NCBI RefSeq assembly: GCF_010994375.1
Contig: NZ_WHMA01000001.1
Span: forward strand, 251,711 to 315,710
DNA: 64,000 bases
Reading direction: 5' to 3'
Source of the DNA: Halomonas sp. NO4
Lineage (GTDB): Bacteria; Pseudomonadota; Gammaproteobacteria; Pseudomonadales; Halomonadaceae
The notes beneath the pieces were generated by a model. The model was not told the origin of the DNA. It saw only the letters and a list, made by a program, of their open reading frames with translations, and did no database searches. Positions 26,723-35,905 of the stretch are shown in pieces; position 1 is the first letter of the stretch; every line of letters begins with the position of its first letter. Made by a program: the position numbers and the translations under genes.

Positions 26723-28394
26723 CGCTCGCCTCCCCGGCGGGCGCGGCGACGAAGTGCCCCGCCTCGATGACCCGATGCCGCGTCGCCAGACGCATGAGGG
26801 CGGGATGGTGAGTGGCAATGACCAGACTAGGCCCGTCTACAGCCAGTGCCTGCAGGGCCGCCACCACTTTCGCTTCGCTTGCCTCGTCCAGGCTCGCCGT
26901 GGGCTCGTCGAGCAGCACCAGGTCGGCATCACTCAGGAAGAGGCGAGCCACCGCCAGTCGCTGTGCCTGGCCGCCGGAGAGCCCCACCCCTCGCTCGCCC
27001 AGCGGCGTCGCCAGCCCCTCCGGCAGGCCGGCCAGCATCTCGCCCAGCCCCACCCGCTCGAGCGCCACGACCAGCTGGGCATCGCTGGCAGAGGGGGCCG
27101 TCAGGCGGAGATTTTCCGCCAGACTGCCCTGCACGAGCCAGGGGCGCTGATCCAGCCAGGCCAGGCGCAGGCCGGGCAGCGCACGGCGCACCCCCGAGTC
27201 CGGGGCAACGAAGCCGGCCAGCAACTGCAGCAGTGATGACTTGCCGGCCCCCGAGGGGCCGGTGATCACCAGCGTCTCGCCTGGCGCCACCCGGATGTCC
27301 AGCGGGCCGAGTACCCGCCCCCTGCCCGGATGGTTCAGCGCCACACCGACCAGCTCGACCCGGGCATCGCCACGGGGCGCGGGCCCCTGTCGCTGATGCC
27401 GGGGGCGGGCGGGCTCGGCCAGCAGTGCCAGCATGCCCTGGGCTGCACCGATCGCCGCGGCACGATCGTGGTAGTGCTGGGCCAGGCTGCGCAGGGGCTG
27501 GAAGAACTCCGGCGCCAGCAGCAGCACCAGCAGCCCCGAAAAGAGGGTGAGCTCGGGCGAGGGGCCATAGTCGATGTAGCCAAGCAGGCCAAACCCCACA
27601 TAGATGGCCACCACGGCAATCGCCACCGACGCGAAGAACTCCAGCACCGCCGAGGAGAGAAAGGCCAGGCGCAGCGGGCGCAGGCTGAGTCGCCGGTAGT
27701 GGTCGGCCGCGGTGTACACCTCCCGGGTTGCATCGGCGGTGCGACCGAACAGCTGCAGCGTGGTCATGCCGCGCACGCGATCCAGGAAGTGGCTCGACAG
27801 TCGGGTCACGGCAGCGAACTGCTCGCGGTTGACGCGCTCCGCCCCGGCACCGACCAGCGCCATGAAGAGGGGAATCAAGGGGGCCGCGAGCAGCAGGAAG
27901 GCCGCCGCCAGCCAGTCGAGCCACGCCACCACGGCCAGGATCGTCAGCGGGCCGGCGAGCGCCAGGTAGCAGTGCGGCAGGAACCGGGCGACGTAGCCGT
28001 CCAAGGCATCGACCTGCTCGACCAGTTGGCTCGCCACCCCGCCCGGGTGATGCGCTCCCGCCCGCACCGGACCGAGCGCCGCCAAATGGTCGAGCAACTC
28101 GGTCCGCACGCGACGACGGACACGCTCGCTCGCCTCTTGCCCGGCCATCTCCTGGCCCCACTGCGCCAGGGCACGCAGCGCCAGACAGCCCGCCACCGCG
28201 AGAAAGGCGCCACCAAGCGAGTCGAGCGCCGACCCTTCCACCAGCAGCTGACTGAGAATCCACGCCAAAAGGCCCAGTTGGGCAATGGTCAGCAGGCTGG
28301 CCAGCAGGCCCGAGAGCACGGCGAGCCGCAGCCAGCCCCGCTGGGCGGCCGCCTGGGCTGCCAGCCAGCGACGCGACTCACCGTCACCGGCCAT
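26715..28394 (-). CDS. cydD: Heterodimeric ABC exporter subunit CydD
   Basis: The 559-residue partner of CydC. The membrane domain (residues ~20-310) includes the ARFLPHCYLALAGPLTIL segment characteristic of CydD; the ATPase domain has Walker A GPSGAGKSSLLQLL, signature GLSGGQAQRLAVARL and Walker B DLVLLDEPTASLD, and both ATP sites should be complete at the level of these motifs. Its ATG lies 3 bases after the cydB stop and its end overlaps cydC, giving a tight cydA-cydB-cydD-cydC order. Confidence 0.92.
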   Translation of the reverse strand: MAGDGESRRWLAAQAAAQRGWLRLAVLSGLLASLLTIAQLGLLAWILSQLLVEGSALDSLGGAFLAVAGCLALRALAQWGQEMAGQEASERVRRRVRTELLDHLAALGPVRAGAHHPGGVASQLVEQVDALDGYVARFLPHCYLALAGPLTILAVVAWLDWLAAAFLLLAAPLIPLFMALVGAGAERVNREQFAAVTRLSSHFLDRVRGMTTLQLFGRTADATREVYTAADHYRRLSLRPLRLAFLSSAVLEFFASVAIAVVAIYVGFGLLGYIDYGPSPELTLFSGLLVLLLAPEFFQPLRSLAQHYHDRAAAIGAAQGMLALLAEPARPRHQRQGPAPRGDARVELVGVALNHPGRGRVLGPLDIRVAPGETLVITGPSGAGKSSLLQLLAGFVAPDSGVRRALPGLRLAWLDQRPWLVQGSLAENLRLTAPSASDAQLVVALERVGLGEMLAGLPEGLATPLGERGVGLSGGQAQRLAVARLFLSDADLVLLDEPTASLDEASEAKVVAALQALAVDGPSLVIATHHPALMRLATRHRVIEAGHFVAAPAGEASDA

Positions 28395-28397
28395 GGC

Positions 28398-29399
28398 TCA
28401 GTGATAGCCCTCGTCGGCGCGGACCTTGCCGCGGAACACCCAGTAGGTCCAGGCCGTGTAGGCCAGCACGATGGGGATGACGAACAGCACCCCGATCAGC
28501 AGGAAGAGCTGCGATTCCGGCGCCGAAGCGGCATCCCAGATCGTGTGATCCGGCGGCACGATCACCGGCCACTTGCTGGCCACCAGCCCCAGGTAGGTGA
28601 AGACGAACAGCCCCAGGGTCGCCACGAAGGGCTGACCTTCCTGGCGGCGACGCACGGCACGCCACAGCCAGACTGCACAGGCCAGCGCCAGGGCCGGCAG
28701 GATCCAGATCAGCTGGAGGTGGTCGAACCAGCGGCTGCGCACCGCCGGGTCGATGAAGGGCGTCCACAGGCTGATCACCACGAAGATCGCCAGCACCGCC
28801 GCGAGCAGCCGTGGCGTGATGCGATAGGCCCACGCCTGGACGTGCCCCTCGCTCTTGAGGATCAGCCAGGTGGCTCCCAGCAGGGCATAGCCGATCATCA
28901 AGCCGATCCCCGTCACGACCGTGAAGGGCGTCAGCCAGTCCAGGGGCCCGCCCACGTAGGCGAAATCCTGCACGGCAAAACCCTGGATATAGGCCCCCAC
29001 CACGGCGCCCTGGGCAAAGGCGGCCACGGCGGAGCCCCAGCAGAAGGCACGATTCCACCAGCGACGACTGCGCTGGGCCTTGAAGCGGAACTCGAAGGCG
29101 ATACCGCGGAAGATCAGCCCCGCCAGCATCAGGAAGACGCCGATGTAGAGCGCCGGCAGGAACACCGAATAGACCAGCGGAAAGGCACCCAGCAGGCCGG
29201 CGCCGCCCAGCACCAGCCAGGTCTCGTTGCCGTCCCAGACCGGGGCCACCGAGTTCATCATCACATCGCGGGCGTGCTCGTCGGGGGCAAAGGGATAGAG
29301 GATGCCCAGGCCCAGGTCGAAGCCATCCATCAGCACGTACATGATCACGCCAAAGCCGATGATCAGCGCCCAGATCAGCGAGAGATCGAAGAGTTCCAT
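28398..29399 (-). CDS. cydB: Cytochrome bd-type quinol oxidase subunit II
   Basis: A 333-residue integral membrane subunit of cytochrome bd, which reduces O2 with quinol without pumping protons. The start MELFDLSLIWALIIGFGV and the motifs LMDGFDLGLGILYPF, VWDGNETWLVLGGAGL, FRGIAFEFR and the C-terminal LAYTAWTYWVFRGKV are those of CydB/CioB. It starts 3 bases after the cydA stop. Confidence 0.94.
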   Translation of the reverse strand: MELFDLSLIWALIIGFGVIMYVLMDGFDLGLGILYPFAPDEHARDVMMNSVAPVWDGNETWLVLGGAGLLGAFPLVYSVFLPALYIGVFLMLAGLIFRGIAFEFRFKAQRSRRWWNRAFCWGSAVAAFAQGAVVGAYIQGFAVQDFAYVGGPLDWLTPFTVVTGIGLMIGYALLGATWLILKSEGHVQAWAYRITPRLLAAVLAIFVVISLWTPFIDPAVRSRWFDHLQLIWILPALALACAVWLWRAVRRRQEGQPFVATLGLFVFTYLGLVASKWPVIVPPDHTIWDAASAPESQLFLLIGVLFVIPIVLAYTAWTYWVFRGKVRADEGYH

Positions 29400-29402
29400 G
29401 GC

Positions 29403-30815
29403 TCACTCCTTCCAGGTCGGCGCGGCATCGCGATCGAAGGGGGCATGGGCCGCCGAGAAGGGGCGCTTGGCATGCTCGACCTCCTCGGGATGGGGCTCAG
29501 ATTCGGGCAGCATGCCCTGGCGCACCACACGGGTCAGGTAATAGAGGCCGGACCAGAAGACCACGGCATAGACCAGCACGTAGCCCACCAGGGTGAAGAG
29601 CGCCATGCCACCGGTGAGCGACGGAGTCAGCCCCTCGGCGTGGCTCATCAGGCCGTAGACCAGCCACGGCGCACGCCCCGTTTCGGTGACGATCCACCCC
29701 GCCAGCACCGCGATGAACGGCGTCACACTCATCACCCTCAGCAGTTGCAGGAAGCCGCGATGGGCGTAGACCCGACCGCCACGGCGCAGCCACAGCCCGG
29801 CCAGCGCGACGCCGATCATTAGAAAGCCGAGCCCCACCATCACGCGAAACGCCCAGAACACCAGCCAGACCGGCGGCTGCTCTTCGGGCGGTGCCTCGCC
29901 GATGCCGGGGACCACACCGTCGGCCTCATGGGTCAGGATCAGGCTCGCCAGGCTGGGAATGCCCACCTCGAAATGGTTGGTCTGCGCCGCCCGGTCGGGC
30001 CAGGCGAACAGCAGTAGCGGCACGTTGGCCTGGGTCTGCCAGTTGCCCTCCATGGCGGCCACTTTGGTGGGCTGGTGCTCCAGGGTATTGAGGCCGTGGA
30101 AATCGCCGATCACCGCCTGGGCGGGCGTCAGTACCAGCAGCAGCCACAGGCACATGGAGAGCGCGCGGCGATTGGCTGCCACATCGCGCCCGATCAGCAG
30201 GTACCAGGCGCTCACCCCGGCCACCACGAAGCCGCCGGTGAGAAAGGAGGCCATCACCATGTGGGCGAAACGCCAAGGAAAGGAGGGATTGAAAATCGCC
30301 TCGCCCCAGTCGGTCACGCGGAAGTGGCCATCGGCGAGTACTGTGCCGGCCGGGGTCTGCATCCAACTGTTGGCGGAGAGGATCCAGAACGATGAGACAA
30401 AGGTCCCCAGCGCCACCATGACCGCCGCGAAGAGGTGCACGCCCTGGGGCACCTTGCCACGACCGAACAGCAGCACCCCCAGAAACGCCGCCTCGAGGAA
30501 GAAGGCGGTCACCACCTCATAACTGAGCACCGGCCCCAGGAAATTGGCGGCTGCCTGGGAGAAATGACTCCAGTTGGTGCCGAACTGGAAGGACATGACG
30601 ATGCCTGACACCACCCCCATGCCGAACACCACGGCGAAGACCTGGGTCCAGAACTGGGCCAGGCGGTCCCAGACGGGATTCTCGGTGCGGTAAAAGAGCC
30701 CGTGGAGCAGGGCGATGTAGGAGGCCAGCCCGATGGTGAACACCGGGAAGATGGCGTGAAAAGAGACCACGAATGCGAACTGCAGTCGTGACAGCAGGAG
30801 GGGGTCTAATTCCAT
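29403..30815 (-). CDS. cydA: Cytochrome bd-type quinol oxidase subunit I (short Q-loop, CioA-like)
   Basis: A 470-residue heme-bearing subunit. His19 in QFAFVVSFHAIFP is the heme b595 ligand, and the GRAPW motif in TETGRAPWLVYG corresponds to the conserved GRQPW of the family. The quinol-binding loop after the HQPTKVAAMEG segment is short, as in the cyanide-insensitive CioA group and unlike E. coli CydA. This suggests a low-affinity or stress-tolerant oxidase, which is inference. It is the first gene of cydABDC; the promoter must lie between 30816 and the inverted repeat at 30892. Confidence 0.94.
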   Translation of the reverse strand: MELDPLLLSRLQFAFVVSFHAIFPVFTIGLASYIALLHGLFYRTENPVWDRLAQFWTQVFAVVFGMGVVSGIVMSFQFGTNWSHFSQAAANFLGPVLSYEVVTAFFLEAAFLGVLLFGRGKVPQGVHLFAAVMVALGTFVSSFWILSANSWMQTPAGTVLADGHFRVTDWGEAIFNPSFPWRFAHMVMASFLTGGFVVAGVSAWYLLIGRDVAANRRALSMCLWLLLVLTPAQAVIGDFHGLNTLEHQPTKVAAMEGNWQTQANVPLLLFAWPDRAAQTNHFEVGIPSLASLILTHEADGVVPGIGEAPPEEQPPVWLVFWAFRVMVGLGFLMIGVALAGLWLRRGGRVYAHRGFLQLLRVMSVTPFIAVLAGWIVTETGRAPWLVYGLMSHAEGLTPSLTGGMALFTLVGYVLVYAVVFWSGLYYLTRVVRQGMLPESEPHPEEVEHAKRPFSAAHAPFDRDAAPTWKE

Positions 30816-30891
30816 GACGATTGCCTCTTGCCAAGCGGCGGTGAGTCAGCGTCGACGCGCCTTGCGCCCGCCCAGTCTAGGCCATGCGCAA

Positions 30892-30935
30892 CAACCCGAC
30901 ACGGGGGATTCTCCATTTCCCCACGTGTCGGGTTG
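30892..30935 (-). terminator. Long hairpin after the CaCA antiporter gene
   Basis: Arms CAACCCGACACG (30892-30903) and CGTGTCGGGTTG (30924-30935) pair perfectly over 12 bp, and a GGGG/CCCC pair extends the stem beyond one bulge. It lies 15 bases after the antiporter stop on the minus strand and separates that gene from cydA. No T-tract follows. Confidence 0.65.
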
Positions 30936-30949
30936 TCGCAGAGGGGGTG

Positions 30950-31933
30950 TCAAGAACCGGGCCCCGTCACCACCAGTCGGATCATGAACAGGGTGTAGGC
31001 AACGAACAGCGTCAGCAGCGCGACCCCCTCCAGGCGATTGATCCGCCCCGGGCGCCCTCGCCAGCCCATGGCGAACACCGCCATCAGGGCGGTCATGGCC
31101 GTCATCAGCGTCCAGTCGCGCAGCAACACCTCGCGCGCCACCTCGATGGGTGTGATAAGCGCGGCCACGCCCACTACGCCGAGGGTATTGAAGAGGTTGG
31201 AGCCCACCACGTTGCCCAGCACCAAATCGTGCTCGCGGCGCCGCAGCGCGCTGATCGACGAGGCCAGTTCCGGCAGTGACGTCCCCACAGCGACCACAGT
31301 GAGACCGATGATCAGGTCGCTGACCCCGAACCCCTCGGCGATAGCCACCGCGCCCCACACCAGCAGTCGCGAACTGGCGATCAGCAAGACCAGACCGACC
31401 AGCGTCCAGGTCAGGCTCGCCTTGAGCGACATGGGGTGCGACGCCAGACTCTCCTGCGTGTCATCAGCCAGGGGATCACGCTCGCCGCGCCGAGCCTGAA
31501 AGATGCTGAAGCCGATGAAGGCGGCCAGCAGCGCCAGCAGCAGCACCCCCTCAAGCCGCCCGATCAACCCGCCCCCCATAAGCAGTGCCGAGAGCAGTGT
31601 CACGGCTCCCAGTACCGGCAACTCGCGACGAACAACGCTGGAATGCACTGCCAGCGGCGACAGCAAGGCCACCAGCCCCAAGATCAGGCCGATATTGGCG
31701 ATATTGGAACCGTAGGCGTTGCCCAGGGCCAGGCCAGGATTGCCCTGCCCCGCGGCCAGGGCCGAGACCGTCAGCTCGGGGGCGGAGGTGCCGAAGCCGA
31801 TTACCAGCATGCCGATCAACAGCGGCGAGAGCCCCAGGCGCTGCGAGGTTGCTGCCGCACCGTCCACAAAGCGTTCGGCACTCCATACCAGCAGTATCAG
31901 GCCTGCGGCGACCGCCATGGCGGGAAGGATCAT
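30950..31933 (-). CDS. CaCA-family Na+/Ca2+ antiporter (YrbG-like)
   Basis: A 327-residue membrane protein with the two inverted alpha repeats of the calcium/cation antiporter family: GFGTSAPELTVSALAAG with GNAYGSNIANIGL in the first half and AVGTSLPELASSISALR with GNVVGSNLFNTLG in the second. The Glu of each PEL supplies the ion site. Ten or eleven membrane segments are visible. The start has an AAGGAG ribosome site, and a perfect palindrome lies just upstream at 31949-31966. It is divergent from pqiA. Confidence 0.93.
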   Translation of the reverse strand: MILPAMAVAAGLILLVWSAERFVDGAAATSQRLGLSPLLIGMLVIGFGTSAPELTVSALAAGQGNPGLALGNAYGSNIANIGLILGLVALLSPLAVHSSVVRRELPVLGAVTLLSALLMGGGLIGRLEGVLLLALLAAFIGFSIFQARRGERDPLADDTQESLASHPMSLKASLTWTLVGLVLLIASSRLLVWGAVAIAEGFGVSDLIIGLTVVAVGTSLPELASSISALRRREHDLVLGNVVGSNLFNTLGVVGVAALITPIEVAREVLLRDWTLMTAMTALMAVFAMGWRGRPGRINRLEGVALLTLFVAYTLFMIRLVVTGPGS

Positions 31934-31948
31934 GTCATCTCCTTGTTC

Positions 31949-31966
31949 ACATTCGCTCGCGAATGT
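31949..31966. promoter_or_regulatory. Perfect 18-bp palindrome upstream of the CaCA antiporter
   Basis: Arms ACATTCGC (31949-31956) and GCGAATGT (31959-31966) around TC, 15 bases before the antiporter ATG and next to its ribosome site, in the gap shared with pqiA. It may be a repressor operator or an RNA hairpin; I do not recognise the protein that would bind it. Confidence 0.5.
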
Positions 31967-32075
31967 TTGTCTATGGTACGTCCCGCGTCAACGTGTCACA
32001 CTTTCCCAACCGGCCGCGCTCGGACCGGCAGACGCGGGTTCGCGCCTTTCGTTCACCATCAGGTCGTCATTGTCG

Positions 32076-33437
32076 GTGCCCAGGCTACCTCACCCCCTCA
32101 CCTCATTGCCGCCCAGTGCTCCGCTCGTGGATCGCTCGCCGCCCGAGGCAAACCGCGCTCGGCGACGCCTGCGAGCCTGCCACGAATGCGACTGGCTGGT
32201 CGCTCTGCCAGCACTGCGACCGGGCGAACAGGCCGACTGCCCGCGCTGCGGACACACCCTGGTGACTCGCCACCGCTATCCGGCCCAGCGCAGCATGGCG
32301 CTGGCGATCGCGGCCATGGTGGCCCTGGTCGTCGCCGTGTCTTTTCCGTTCGTCAGCTTCACGGTGAGAGGCATCGGCAATCGCATCGAATTGACCGAGA
32401 CCGCCACCACCCTGATCGGCTTTCAGCAGCCGGTGGTCGCCATTGCAGTAATTCTCTCCATCGTGGTGCTGCCGGCGGTCTACCTGATCGGCGTCATCTG
32501 GCTGCAGTTCGGACTGCTGCGGGGCACTCCGCTACCAGCCGGGCGCAGTATCGCCCGATCGCTGGCCCATCTGCACCCCTGGATGATGGCCGACGTCTTC
32601 ATCGTTGGTGCCCTGGTCAGCCTGATCAAGATTTCCGGCATGGCCCAGGTGGAGCTGGGCATCGCCTTCTGGGCCTTCTGCACCTTCGCGCTGCTGCTGC
32701 TGGTAACCACCCAGTCGGTGGATTCCGATTGGCTGTGGTTCTCGCTGGCCGGCGAACCGCGCGCTCCTGGCGGGGCGCGTACCGGCACCACGGCGGCGCC
32801 CCAGGGGCTCACCGGTTGCCCGACCTGTGGGCTGGTCAATCGCCTATCGCGTGAAGGGCACGGACACTGCGTACGCTGCGGCGAACGGTTGCACGCGCGC
32901 CACCCCTACAGCCTGCAGCGCACCTGGGCACTGCTTGCTGCCGCCAGCATCCTGTACCTGCCGGCCAACCTCTATCCCATCATGACCACCACCAGCCTCG
33001 GCCACGCCTCGCCCTCGACCATCATTGGCGGCGTGGTGGAACTGGTCCAGATGGGCTCCTGGCCGGTGGCCACGGTGATCTTTGTGGCCAGTGTCATCGT
33101 GCCGGTCGGCAAGCTGGTGGCCCTGGCCTGGCTGTGCCTGGTGGTGTCGCGCAGTGACGAACTCAATGGCGTGGCCCGAACCCGGCTCTACCGACTGACC
33201 GAATTCATCGGCCGCTGGTCCATGGTGGACGTCTTCGTGGTGGCGATCCTGGTGGCCCTGATCCGCGCCGGCACCTTGATGTCCATCACCCCGGGGCCGG
33301 CGGCCCTGGCCTTCGGTGGCGTGGTGGTGCTGACCATGCTCGCCGCCATGACCTTCGATCCCCGCCTGATCTGGGATCCGCCCCTACCCCGTCGGTCCAC
33401 GCCTCGACTGGACCCGCAGCAAGGAGGCGTCCAATGA
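32076..33437 (+). CDS. pqiA: Paraquat-inducible protein A (PqiA), start uncertain
   Basis: An inner-membrane protein of the PqiABC system, which links inner and outer membranes and is thought to move lipids. There are two similar halves, each beginning with a zinc-ribbon-like cysteine pair: CHECDWLVAL with CPRCG, and CPTCGLVNRL with CVRCG, each followed by four membrane segments (SILYLPANLYPIM, RWSMVDVFVVAILVAL and AMTFDPRLIWD match E. coli PqiA). No ATG is available near the expected N-terminus; in-frame candidates are GTG at 32076, TTG at 32106 and GTG at 32127, none with a strong ribosome site. I give the longest (453 residues); E. coli PqiA has 417. It overlaps pqiB by four bases. Confidence 0.85.
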   Translation: MPRLPHPLTSLPPSAPLVDRSPPEANRARRRLRACHECDWLVALPALRPGEQADCPRCGHTLVTRHRYPAQRSMALAIAAMVALVVAVSFPFVSFTVRGIGNRIELTETATTLIGFQQPVVAIAVILSIVVLPAVYLIGVIWLQFGLLRGTPLPAGRSIARSLAHLHPWMMADVFIVGALVSLIKISGMAQVELGIAFWAFCTFALLLLVTTQSVDSDWLWFSLAGEPRAPGGARTGTTAAPQGLTGCPTCGLVNRLSREGHGHCVRCGERLHARHPYSLQRTWALLAAASILYLPANLYPIMTTTSLGHASPSTIIGGVVELVQMGSWPVATVIFVASVIVPVGKLVALAWLCLVVSRSDELNGVARTRLYRLTEFIGRWSMVDVFVVAILVALIRAGTLMSITPGPAALAFGGVVVLTMLAAMTFDPRLIWDPPLPRRSTPRLDPQQGGVQ

Positions 33438-35110
33438 ACGATTCACGCCGCGATGCCGACACACCCGACAACATGCACCGCGCCCGCCCCACGCCCCAGT
33501 CGCGCCTATCGCCGATCTGGATCGTCCCCCTGGTGGCCATCCTGATCGGCCTGTGGCTGGTCTATGACAACTATCGCAGCCGCGGCCCCCAGATCACCCT
33601 GATCATGAGCAACGCCGAGGGCATCGAGGCCGGCAGCACCCTGATCAAGACACGTAACGTGGAAGTGGGCCGCGTCGAGAAGGTGCAGCTGGCCGACGAC
33701 CTCTCTCACGCCGTGATCACGGCGCGCATGGAACCGGAGACCGACGACATGCTCAAGGCGGACAGCCGCTTCTGGGTGGTCAAGCCGCGCATCGGGCGTG
33801 AGGGCATCAGCGGCCTGAACACCGTGCTTTCCGGCGCCTACATCCAGCTCGAGCCTGGCACGGCCGAGAGCGAGGCGCAGGAATTCGAAGTCAGCGACCA
33901 GCCCCCCGTGGCCCCAGCGGACGCCGCCGGGCTCCGCCTCAACCTGGTCAGCCAGCTCGGCAACTCGCTGAGCACCGGCGATCCGGTCACCTACCAAGGG
34001 TACACGGTAGGCCGAGTGGAGGAAGCACGCTTCGATCCGCAGAGCCAGCGCATGCACCACCGCGTGTTCATCGAGAGCCCTTACGACGAGCTGGTCACCG
34101 ACAGCACGCGTTTCTGGTCGGCCAGCGGTATCGACCTGCGGCTGGATGCCGACGGCGTACGCGTCAACGTCGAGTCCCTGGAGGCGCTGCTGGGCGGCGG
34201 CATCACCTTCGGCGTACCCGAAGAGCTGCCGCGCGGCCGGCCGGTGGAGCCCGATGCCACCTTCACCCTCTATGTCGACGAGGAGAGCGCCCGCCAGGGG
34301 ACCTTCAGCCGCTACCTGGAGTACGTGCTGCTGATCGAGGACACGGTCCGCGGCCTGTCCCGCGGCGCCCCGGTGGAGTTCCGCGGTGTGCGCATCGGCA
34401 CCGTGGCCGCCGTGCCGTGGAATTTCACCGCCACCCAGCCCGACTCGCGCAGCAGTTTCTCGATCCCGGTACTGGTACGCATCGAGCCACAGCGGCTGGG
34501 CATCGAGAACCAGGAGATCGACCTGGAGGAGTGGCGCGAGCGCTTCGACCGGCTCTTCGACCGGGGGCTGCGCGCCTCGCTGAAGAGCGGCAACCTGCTG
34601 ACCGGCGCGCTCTTCGTCGACATCAATTTCCAGCAAGACCTGGCCGGCGAGCACACACCCAAGACCTTTTCCGAGCGCCAGGTCTTCCCCACCACCACAG
34701 GGGGATTCGCCCGCATCGAGGCCCAGGTCACGGCACTGCTGGACAAGCTCAACGCCCTCGAGGTCGAACCCCTGCTGACCGGTCTCGACCGCAACCTGGC
34801 AGCCTCCGAGGCGATGCTCGCCGAAGTGCGCGAGGTATCTCGCTCGCTGCAATCGCTGCTCGAGGATCCGGCGACGCGCCAGGTTGCAGGCAACCTCAAC
34901 ACCACCCTGGAGGAACTCCGCGATACGCTGCAGGGGCTGAACCCCGACTCCACCGCCTATCGCGAACTGACCGGCGTTTTGGGACGACTCGAGCGGCTGC
35001 TGCGCGATCTCCAGCCGGTGGCCCGCACCCTCAACGAGAACCCGCGCGCCCTGCTCTTCGACAGCCTGGAAACCAGCGACCCGCTGCCCCGCGCGCCGCG
35101 CCAGCCGTGA
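33434..35110 (+). CDS. pqiB: PqiB, MlaD/MCE-domain lipid-transport protein
   Basis: A 558-residue protein anchored by one N-terminal membrane segment (IWIVPLVAILIGLWLVYDN) with three MCE domains in the periplasm, beginning near residues 45, 160 and 285; in E. coli PqiB these stack as hexameric rings and, with a long helical needle, form a tunnel across the periplasm. The C-terminal ~130 residues are rich in leucine and helical (VTALLDKLNALEVEPLL, ASEAMLAEVREVSRSLQSLL), fitting the needle. It starts within the pqiA stop (ATGA) and is followed by pqiC after 18 bases. Confidence 0.93.
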   Translation: MNDSRRDADTPDNMHRARPTPQSRLSPIWIVPLVAILIGLWLVYDNYRSRGPQITLIMSNAEGIEAGSTLIKTRNVEVGRVEKVQLADDLSHAVITARMEPETDDMLKADSRFWVVKPRIGREGISGLNTVLSGAYIQLEPGTAESEAQEFEVSDQPPVAPADAAGLRLNLVSQLGNSLSTGDPVTYQGYTVGRVEEARFDPQSQRMHHRVFIESPYDELVTDSTRFWSASGIDLRLDADGVRVNVESLEALLGGGITFGVPEELPRGRPVEPDATFTLYVDEESARQGTFSRYLEYVLLIEDTVRGLSRGAPVEFRGVRIGTVAAVPWNFTATQPDSRSSFSIPVLVRIEPQRLGIENQEIDLEEWRERFDRLFDRGLRASLKSGNLLTGALFVDINFQQDLAGEHTPKTFSERQVFPTTTGGFARIEAQVTALLDKLNALEVEPLLTGLDRNLAASEAMLAEVREVSRSLQSLLEDPATRQVAGNLNTTLEELRDTLQGLNPDSTAYRELTGVLGRLERLLRDLQPVARTLNENPRALLFDSLETSDPLPRAPRQP

Positions 35111-35128
35111 ACAAGGAGACAGGCAAGG

Positions 35129-35725
35129 ATGGATACCGCAAAAAGAGCCCTTATCCTGGTCGCCGCCCTGGCTCCCCTGCTGTGGCTGGGGGGCTGTGCC
35201 ACCTCCTCCCCGCCGGCGCAGCGCTATACGCTGCCGGCGGACCTCGCGGCGGTGTCGCCACCGCCCGCCTCGCCCGCGCAGCTGCTGCGGGTTCAGACGC
35301 CGCGCCTGGCTCGCTACCTGGACGTCGAAGGCATCGTCCTGCAGCTGGACGACATCACCCTCAACGAAGCGCGCAGCCATGTCTGGGCCGAGCCGCTCCC
35401 ACTCCAGTTGGAGCGCACCCTGCGCGCTCGCCTGGCCGCCAACCTCCCCGATACGCGCGTGCTGCGCAGTGACGATACTTCTCCCGGTCCCGTCCTGACC
35501 CTGGCGCTCGATGTCGACCGCTTCCAGGGCCACTACGACGGCACGGCCCATGTCGCCGGGCAGTGGCAGCTGCGAGACAGCGACGGCGAGTCCCTGATCG
35601 TCGAAGACTTCCGCGCCACCACCGAACTGGCCAGCGACGGCTACCCAGCCCTGGTGCGCGCCCTGGGCGAGAGCTGGAAGCAGGTCGCCGATGCCATCAG
35701 CACGGCCCTTCGCCGTCGAGAGTAA
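35129..35725 (+). CDS. pqiC: PqiC outer-membrane lipoprotein
   Basis: A 198-residue lipoprotein: a signal peptide with lipobox LGGC (Cys near residue 28), then the DUF330/ABC-type transport auxiliary domain (QRYTLPADLA, QLLRVQTPRLARYLDVEGIVLQ). PqiC forms the outer-membrane end of the PqiABC bridge in E. coli. The residue after the lipid Cys is Ala, consistent with outer-membrane sorting. Last gene of the operon; no clear terminator is seen before rhlE. Confidence 0.9.
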   Translation: MDTAKRALILVAALAPLLWLGGCATSSPPAQRYTLPADLAAVSPPPASPAQLLRVQTPRLARYLDVEGIVLQLDDITLNEARSHVWAEPLPLQLERTLRARLAANLPDTRVLRSDDTSPGPVLTLALDVDRFQGHYDGTAHVAGQWQLRDSDGESLIVEDFRATTELASDGYPALVRALGESWKQVADAISTALRRRE

Positions 35726-35905
35726 CCCCCCGCCCAGGCGGAATGCGGTAAAGGCTGCGCCGGGCGCCAGGCTGTGGCATACTGCCCGCCGCGGCACAAC
35801 GTAGTCCCTCCTGCCGCATCCTATTCCGACTTCCTCACGCCCCGGCCCGGGACTGGCCATGCGCGCCGCCGCATGGCGTGGCCGTGACGTTCCTGCGGAG
35901 AACGC

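Noticed and set aside
27330..29822. 830-codon plus-strand frame across cydD, cydB and cydA
   Set aside because: Antisense to three conserved genes, with biased composition and no domain.
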